From Hymenobacter sp. BT188 (lineage in GTDB: Bacteria > Bacteroidota > Bacteroidia > Cytophagales > Hymenobacteraceae): 64,000 nucleotides of DNA. Shown piece by piece: positions 59,387-64,000 of this stretch. The position numbers and the translations under genes were made by a program. Positions within the stretch are counted from its first letter, which is position 1, and every line of letters starts with the position of its first letter. The notes under the pieces are model-generated. The model worked only from the letters and a program-made list of their open reading frames with translations. It was not told the DNA's origin and did not search any database. The DNA lies in the NCBI RefSeq assembly GCF_014333585.1, contig NZ_JACSCW010000005.1, positions 1 through 64,000 on the forward strand, in the 5' to 3' direction.

Positions 59387-59725
59387 ATGGCGGCCGATAA
59401 AGCATCAAACAATATTTACGCCGATTTTAAGGCGCAAGTGAATATGACCGCAACCGAGCTAAAAAAATGGCTTGGCACGGAGGAATCCAACTCGGTGGGC
59501 CAGGACAGCGGCGACGGCACCAGCATCGGCCATAAGTCGGGCGAGCGTATTATTGAGATCCTGAACAAGAAAAAAGCAGATATGACGGAGGCCGATGAAG
59601 CCCACATGCACAAGGTTCACTCGTACATTAGTAGGCATCTGGCTCAAGGGCCAGAAAAAGACGTGGAGCACTCACGTTGGCGCTATTCGTTGATGAACTG
59701 GGGTCACGATCCGCTGAAAAAGTAA
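59387..59725 (+). CDS. DUF3140 protein
   Basis: Protein of 112 residues. The C-terminal part GHKSGERIIEILNKKKADMTEADEAHMHKVHSYISRHLAQGP...WRYSLMNWGHDPLKK is diagnostic of DUF3140, a small helical family often annotated as DNA-binding in some lineages without solid proof. N-terminus MTATELKKWLGTEES fits. Single gene 118 bases before the cbpA-like gene. Confidence 0.85.
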   Translation: MAADKASNNIYADFKAQVNMTATELKKWLGTEESNSVGQDSGDGTSIGHKSGERIIEILNKKKADMTEADEAHMHKVHSYISRHLAQGPEKDVEHSRWRYSLMNWGHDPLKK

Positions 59726-59842
59726 GCGGCTTGCTGTAAGTTGAATACTACATCAGGCTGCCGGCGTTCGTAAGTTGACATCTAAGAGCCGAAGTAGCCT
59801 ATTCAGTTAAAATTCAGCACTCAACCTTCACCAACACACGAA

Positions 59843-60790
59843 GTGGACTACAAGGATTATTACAAATCGCTGGGATTGGATAAATCGGCTACTACCGACC
59901 AGATCAAGAAGGCGTACCGCAAGCTGGCCCGTCAGTACCATCCCGACGTAAATCCGAACAATGCGGAGGCGGAGCGCAAGTTTAAGGAGATCAACGAAGC
60001 CAATGAAGTGCTTAGCGATGAGGAGAAGCGCCGCAAATACGACCAGCTAGGTGCCGACTGGCAGCGCTACCAACAAACTGCCGGCGCGGGCCGCGCCGGT
60101 GGGGGTGGCTTTGACTGGTCGCAGTATGGGCAGCCCGGTGGCTATGGCGGCTACGGGCAGGCCGGTGGAGGCGACCCATTTGGCAACGCCGACTTCTCCG
60201 ATTTCTTTAGCTCCATTTTTGGCGGTATGGGGGGCGAAGGCCGCGCTGGGGGGCATTCTGCGCGAGCCAGCGCCGGCCAGGACTATCAGGCTGAGTTGGA
60301 ATTGACCTTGGCCGAGGCTTACGAAGGCGGCCCACGTACGCTCACCGTCAATGGCAAAAAGCTGCGCATCAACATTCAGCCCGGCGTAGAAGATGGCCAG
60401 ACCATCCGGTTGCGCGACCAGGGTGCGCCCGGCCGCAACGGCGGCCCGGCCGGCTCGCTCTACATTACGTTCCGCATAGCCCCCGACCCGCGCTACACCC
60501 GCACCGGCGCCGACCTGACGCTGGATGTGCCGGTGAGCATTTATACCGCGCTGCTTGGTGGTCAGCAGGTAGTCGATACGCTGTCGGGGCCGGTTAAGAT
60601 TAATGTGAAGCCTGAAACACAGAACGGCACGCGCCTGCGTCTGCGGGGCAAAGGCTTTCCCATTTATAAGCAGCCCGGCCAGTTCGGCGATTTGTACCTG
60701 CGGCTGGATCTGACTTTGCCTCAGCACCTCACGGATAAAGAAAAGGAGTTGTTTCGGCAGCTGGCTCAGCTTCGGGGCGAAGCGTCATGA
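59843..60790 (+). CDS. cbpA: DnaJ-type co-chaperone CbpA
   Basis: Class B J-domain protein of 315 residues, starting at a GTG (59843) that opens the J domain (DYKDYYKSLGLDKSATTDQ, HPD in RQYHPDVNPNN). A Gly-rich linker (about 75-140) lacks the zinc fingers of DnaJ. Two C-terminal substrate-binding domains follow (TLAEAYEGGPRTLTVNGKKL and VSIYTALLGGQQVVDTLSG). It stimulates DnaK ATPase and can bind DNA in Escherichia coli. The chaperone modulator gene cbpM follows 44 bases later. The Gly-rich linker holds two GGGGGGC motifs 19 bases apart. Confidence 0.93.
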   Translation: MDYKDYYKSLGLDKSATTDQIKKAYRKLARQYHPDVNPNNAEAERKFKEINEANEVLSDEEKRRKYDQLGADWQRYQQTAGAGRAGGGGFDWSQYGQPGGYGGYGQAGGGDPFGNADFSDFFSSIFGGMGGEGRAGGHSARASAGQDYQAELELTLAEAYEGGPRTLTVNGKKLRINIQPGVEDGQTIRLRDQGAPGRNGGPAGSLYITFRIAPDPRYTRTGADLTLDVPVSIYTALLGGQQVVDTLSGPVKINVKPETQNGTRLRLRGKGFPIYKQPGQFGDLYLRLDLTLPQHLTDKEKELFRQLAQLRGEAS

Positions 60791-60834
60791 TATAATACCC
60801 ATTTGCCGTTACCACCCGCTATTTACTATCTGCT

Positions 60835-61158
60835 ATGGAAACGTCGTCCATCATCACTATTACCTTCCACGACTGCGCCATCCGCTACGGCCTGAGTGAG
60901 CCTGACCTTCAGGAGTTTGTAGACCTAGGCCTGCTGCATCCGGCTGATACGCCCGATACGCTCCGCGCCGAGCCCGACGACCTGGCCCGACTGGCCCGAT
61001 TGCACCATGAGCTGGGCCTGAGCGCGGAAGGCATCGACATTGTATTGGCTATGCGTGAGCGACTGCTGAACCTCCAGGCCGAGCTAGCCCAGCAGCGCGC
61101 CCGCGTCGCGCAGCTGGAGTATTTTCTGCACAAATCCGGCCCGCTGCTGGATCTATAG
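60835..61158 (+). CDS. cbpM: Chaperone modulator CbpM
   Basis: MerR-like protein of 107 residues: CAIRYGLSEPDLQEFVDLGLL, DDLARLARLHHELGLSAEGIDIVLAMRERL, then a coiled coil (LQAELAQQRARVAQLEYFL). CbpM inhibits the J domain of CbpA by direct binding, and the pair is normally adjacent, as here. Complete for the family. Confidence 0.88.
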   Translation: METSSIITITFHDCAIRYGLSEPDLQEFVDLGLLHPADTPDTLRAEPDDLARLARLHHELGLSAEGIDIVLAMRERLLNLQAELAQQRARVAQLEYFLHKSGPLLDL

Positions 61159-61176
61159 CGGCCGTTACTGCTCTAG

Positions 61177-61959
61177 CTAGACGTCGATGGCCAGCGCCAA
61201 CAGCAGGCCGGCGAGCGTAGCACCAAGTTTGGGCCAATTGAGACGGTGCTCAGGGCTGGTTTCAAAAAGAATGGTGGTCGACACATGTAGAAAATTACCC
61301 GCCACTAAGCCCAGCAGCGCGGCATATAAGCCGCCGGTCATCAGCTCCTCTAGCACCACGTAGTTGCTTACTACAATGCCGATGGGCGCGGCCAGCGCAA
61401 ACAGCACCAGATATGGCAGTGCCCGCTTAAAACTGTGTAGGCGCAACAGCAACGCCGCCATCAGGGCAAAAGCGGCCGGAATGTGGTGTAGGGCTACGCC
61501 CCCCAGAATAGCATAAAAGTTCTCGTTGCTAGGTGTGGCTTCCGGTTGCTTAACCAGGATGCTGCCTTCCAGAAAAGAGTGGATTACCAGCGAGAACAAG
61601 AGCAGAAATGGTACCTGCCCATCATGCGCCGTATTGTGGTGAATGTGGCCATGCTCGACGCCCTGCGAGAAAACCTCCAATAAAAGTTGCCCAAAAAAGC
61701 CCCCCAGTACATAGTAGCCGATACGGTGCATCTCATCGTTGGGCACCAGCAATAAAGCCTCAGGCAGCAGGTGAGTAATGGTAAGCGTAAAGAGGTAAGC
61801 TCCACTAAAAGCCAGCAAAGGCTTTATCCACGTAGTGCGGGCCGTGGGCAGCAGGCGAGTGAGCAGACCCGCGCCCAACACGGTTAAAAATAGTAGCAGA
61901 ACGGCAATCCACATGGGTACTGTGTTAATTAGGTAGGCAGTGATGGCGCTGATAACCAA
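61177..61959 (-). CDS. ZIP-family metal transporter
   Basis: Metal importer of 260 residues with about eight hydrophobic segments. The conserved motifs in the metal path are VIHSFLEGSILV and ALHHIPAAFALMA; a histidine-rich loop GVEHGHIHHNTAHDGQ lies between TM III and IV, as in other ZIP proteins. Probably moves zinc or another divalent cation into the cytoplasm. Two GCCCCCC motifs (61498, 61699) are inside. It follows the methyltransferase gene on the same strand by 35 bases. Confidence 0.9.
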   Translation of the reverse strand: MVISAITAYLINTVPMWIAVLLLFLTVLGAGLLTRLLPTARTTWIKPLLAFSGAYLFTLTITHLLPEALLLVPNDEMHRIGYYVLGGFFGQLLLEVFSQGVEHGHIHHNTAHDGQVPFLLLFSLVIHSFLEGSILVKQPEATPSNENFYAILGGVALHHIPAAFALMAALLLRLHSFKRALPYLVLFALAAPIGIVVSNYVVLEELMTGGLYAALLGLVAGNFLHVSTTILFETSPEHRLNWPKLGATLAGLLLALAIDV

Positions 61960-61994
61960 GCAGAATAAGCTCGCCTGTTATCGGTTCATCAACT

Positions 61995-62735
61995 TTATTT
62001 CTTTACTATAAAGATCATGCGGGGGCTGAGCGCTTCGTTGTACGAGCCTAGCTGATAGTCGCCTAGCACTTCGGCTAAGCGCAGACCGGCCATCTGAAAA
62101 TACTCCTCAAAGTTGTCCCGGCTCAGTGCCCGAACCCGCTCCTCGAATTGCTGCTCTTGCCCCAGCGCATCCTGGAAGCGAATCGTTTTGACGATAAACC
62201 CATCGTCGAGACGGCGGCTGATGTGAAAGGTGATACCGCTAACGGTTTTCTCTTCCTCGAGTACCAGTTCGCGCAACGTGCGCTCCGTATTCATGAAATC
62301 AATCACCATTTTGCCCCCCGGCCGCAAGGCATCCGCCGCGAAGCGCAGCGCCACGATGTTTTCCGTTTCCTGAGCGAAATAGCCAAAGCTGGTAAACAGG
62401 TTAAAGATGAAATCGAACGCCCCAAACGGGAGTGGGTTGCGCATATCATGCACGTGAAAGTGCAGGCGCTCATGCCCAAACCGCTGCGCATACGTGATGC
62501 TCTCCGGCGACAGATCGACGCCAGTAACCTCATAGCCTTTCTGGCTCAGGTACATCGAGTGCCGACCTTTGCCACACGCCAAATCGAGCAGTTTCGCATT
62601 TGGCTTAACCCGCAGATGCGACAGCAAAGCATCAATAAAAGCTTTCGCCTCTTCCTCATTACGGTCGCGGTACAGCAGATGGTAATAAGGAGAGTCAAAC
62701 CAACTGATAAACCACTCAAGGGCAGGCTGTAACAT
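61995..62735 (-). CDS. Class I SAM-dependent methyltransferase
   Basis: Methyltransferase of 246 residues. The SAM-binding motif I is LLDLACGKGRHSMYLSQ, followed by GYEVTGVDLSPESI (motif II) and FDFIFNLFTSFGYF (motif III/IV). The C-terminal half contains RVRALSRDNFEEYFQMAGL. Small-molecule substrate likely; not assigned. The upstream edge of the gene overlaps nothing and the start ATG is clear. Possible operon with the ZIP gene downstream. Confidence 0.9.
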   Translation of the reverse strand: MLQPALEWFISWFDSPYYHLLYRDRNEEEAKAFIDALLSHLRVKPNAKLLDLACGKGRHSMYLSQKGYEVTGVDLSPESITYAQRFGHERLHFHVHDMRNPLPFGAFDFIFNLFTSFGYFAQETENIVALRFAADALRPGGKMVIDFMNTERTLRELVLEEEKTVSGITFHISRRLDDGFIVKTIRFQDALGQEQQFEERVRALSRDNFEEYFQMAGLRLAEVLGDYQLGSYNEALSPRMIFIVKK

Positions 62736-62907
62736 GAATGGGATGAAAGGAGAAGCCTGTGGCCAGATTATCGCCTAGGCGGAGTATTGAGCAAAGATAT
62801 TTGCAACAATGTTACAGATAAAATAGCTTTCTTAAGCTGACTTTCCTTCCGCCAGGTTGCTGTAAGCAAGAAATTTGCCCCCACAGGAGGTGAGACCAGC
62901 AGGTAAA

Positions 62908-62948
62908 GCAATAGCCGCCGTTGGCACGATGCCAACGGCGGCTATTGC
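62908..62948 (-). terminator. Long perfect hairpin after the lipoprotein gene
   Basis: Perfect 19-bp stem GCAATAGCCGCCGTTGGCA / TGCCAACGGCGGCTATTGC with a 3-base loop. A short T-run follows on the minus strand only, fitting termination of the lipoprotein gene that ends at 62979. Confidence 0.7.
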
Positions 62949-62978
62949 TAAGTCGCTAAATGAAAGCTTCTTAAAAGC

Positions 62979-63353
62979 TTAGCGCTGAATCTCACTCCCA
63001 TTTGCCATAGTATCGGCTTGGCTGGGCTTAGCGTTGATTTTGGCGGCTTCCTCTTTTCTATTGGTGCGCATCGCTTCCTCGGCGTTAGCCGAGATGCTGG
63101 CTTCTGCCGAAGGCTTGGGCTTGCCGTCTACACCTTCTACTGCCGAGCTAACTGGCTTCGGAATAGCGGCACCTTTTGCCTGGTTGGTTTCGTAGGCCGT
63201 GCCTTGGTCGAAGTTGTCGGACGTACGTGAACCCGGCGCTACCTGGTCGAACGACACTTGCTTGTCGGGGCGGAAGGAAGAAGGTTCGCTGCTACAAGCA
63301 GACATTGATAAAGCGAGACTGGCCACGCCAGCGAGCAACAAATTCTTATTCAT
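62979..63353 (-). CDS. Small lipoprotein
   Basis: Lipoprotein of 124 residues with lipobox LSMSAC (C20). The mature part is polar and probably disordered (EPSSFRPDKQVSFDQVAPGS, AKGAAIPKPVSSAVEGVDG, SANAEEAMRTNRKEEAAK). No family recognised; typical of small Bacteroidota outer-membrane lipoproteins. Upstream region holds a free GGGGGGCAAA motif (63468). Confidence 0.75.
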   Translation of the reverse strand: MNKNLLLAGVASLALSMSACSSEPSSFRPDKQVSFDQVAPGSRTSDNFDQGTAYETNQAKGAAIPKPVSSAVEGVDGKPKPSAEASISANAEEAMRTNRKEEAAKINAKPSQADTMANGSEIQR

Positions 63354-63479
63354 GGGTTTAAACTAATATGTGCTTAATGAGTAAGTGCTGGAAAAGCTAC
63401 CTCGCTGCCTGCTTCATCTGAACAGTCAGCCAGCAAGCCATTCAGCTAAGTACGGATTACCGACCCTGGGGGGCAAATG

Positions 63480-63995
63480 TTACGCCGCTGGTGCATCAGC
63501 GGCCGCTGCTGGTGCTGCGGGCAGCAGGTTTTTGCGGCGCAGCATGGCATCAAACAGCTTTATATCATTGGGCGAATTGAAAATTCGCAGGGGCAGCAGC
63601 AAGAAAACGGGCACATCAAAGGTGCGCGCAATCCAGCGGCGCCAGCCAGTCACCTCATCGGGCGCCTCGCCGGGGCGCAGCCACATTGTGAAGCCTTCAG
63701 CATCGCGCTTGGCCCGCCCAATCATGTCCCAGCTCAGGTTCATGCCCTGCTTTTCATTTAGGCGAAGCAGAATCTGGCGCTGATCAATCTCATAGTTAAA
63801 ACGCTCAAAAAGCGGCTTGCTTTGCTCCATCTGCGTCACGCTCGTAATCTGAGCCGAGCGGAGCAGCACAAACAGCACGGTCAGTAGCACCGCCAGACCT
63901 ATCCACCACCAAGAAGGCCAGATGAGGGCCGGAAACAGCCCAATGGCCAACGGAATAAGCGCGTACCACCACTCTTTTTTCCACACTTGTGCCAT
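63480..63995 (-). CDS. Membrane protein, YcxB-like
   Basis: Protein of 171 residues that begins close to the window end. Two adjacent hydrophobic segments (WWYALIPLAIGLFPALIWP and WWIGLAVLLTVLFVLL) precede a soluble domain (FERFNYEIDQRQILLRLNEKQ, LSWDMIGRAKRDAEGFTMWL, DVPVFLLLPLRIFN) with the plan of YcxB-like domains. The C-terminus is alanine-rich (LPAAPAAAADAPAA). Start ATG at 63995 is inside the window, so the gene appears complete. Confidence 0.7.
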   Translation of the reverse strand: MAQVWKKEWWYALIPLAIGLFPALIWPSWWWIGLAVLLTVLFVLLRSAQITSVTQMEQSKPLFERFNYEIDQRQILLRLNEKQGMNLSWDMIGRAKRDAEGFTMWLRPGEAPDEVTGWRRWIARTFDVPVFLLLPLRIFNSPNDIKLFDAMLRRKNLLPAAPAAAADAPAA

Positions 63996-64000
63996 GGCCA

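Overview
The window reads as a chromosomal segment of a Bacteroidota bacterium, most likely Hymenobacter or a close relative in the Cytophagales. This is inference from gene content. Supporting signs are two proteins with type IX secretion C-terminal sorting domains, TAnnTTTG -7 boxes typical of Bacteroidota sigma factor, weak or absent Shine-Dalgarno sequences, a moderately GC-rich composition, and families common in that group (ScyD/ScyE, FG-GAP propellers, M56/BlaI pairs, DUF433/DUF5615). No phage, insertion sequence with a transposase, plasmid function or CRISPR array is visible. Most genes are housekeeping or general metabolism, in short operons closed by strong hairpin terminators.

Layout. 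0.2-6.4 kb: a LytTR response regulator convergent with a hybrid histidine kinase, an FG-GAP surface protein, and a small conserved protein with a paralogue at 41 kb. 6.4-8 kb: a sparse region with a broken gene and an initiator tRNA-Met. 8-13.6 kb: an Omp85 outer-membrane protein, HemW, an acidic protein, an alpha/beta hydrolase and a cyclase-family protein. 13.6-18.7 kb: L27/L21 and the class Ia ribonucleotide reductase (nrdB, then nrdA), both nrd promoters carrying DnaA-box-like sites. 18.9-21 kb: a DUF433/DUF5615 toxin-antitoxin-like pair, a RibD_C reductase and a nested inverted repeat. 21-32 kb: a Tat-exported oxidoreductase, a ScyD-like lipoprotein, membrane proteins, an M48 protease, a TPM-domain protein, an acetyltransferase, an ACP-like protein without the attachment serine, an SDR and a hydrolase.

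32-44 kb: aspartate ammonia-lyase, DUF4269, creatininase, proline-iminopeptidase-like, haloacid dehalogenase, an M13 protease, a pirin, and a BlaI/M56 operon that includes a secreted protein resembling the M56 sensor region. 44-53 kb: a 1429-residue T9SS surface protein downstream of a secreted nuclease, an acetyltransferase and a GH43 glycosidase. 53-64 kb: an oxidoreductase, two Hsp20-type chaperones around a degenerate esterase, VF530, a GH25 lysozyme next to RlpA, cbpA-cbpM, a ZIP transporter, a methyltransferase and small envelope proteins.

The most unusual signal is not a gene. The heptamer GCCCCCC, usually preceded by an A/T-rich pair (TTGCCCCCC or AAGCCCCCC), occurs about 40 times outside terminators, in both orientations, mostly inside genes and in more than one codon phase. 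The same heptamer, as an inverted pair, forms the stem of many of the terminators. That arrangement resembles DNA uptake sequences of Neisseria and Pasteurellaceae. A second dispersed signal is a family of REP-like inverted repeats (four loci, one nested) plus one unrelated 40-bp-arm element.
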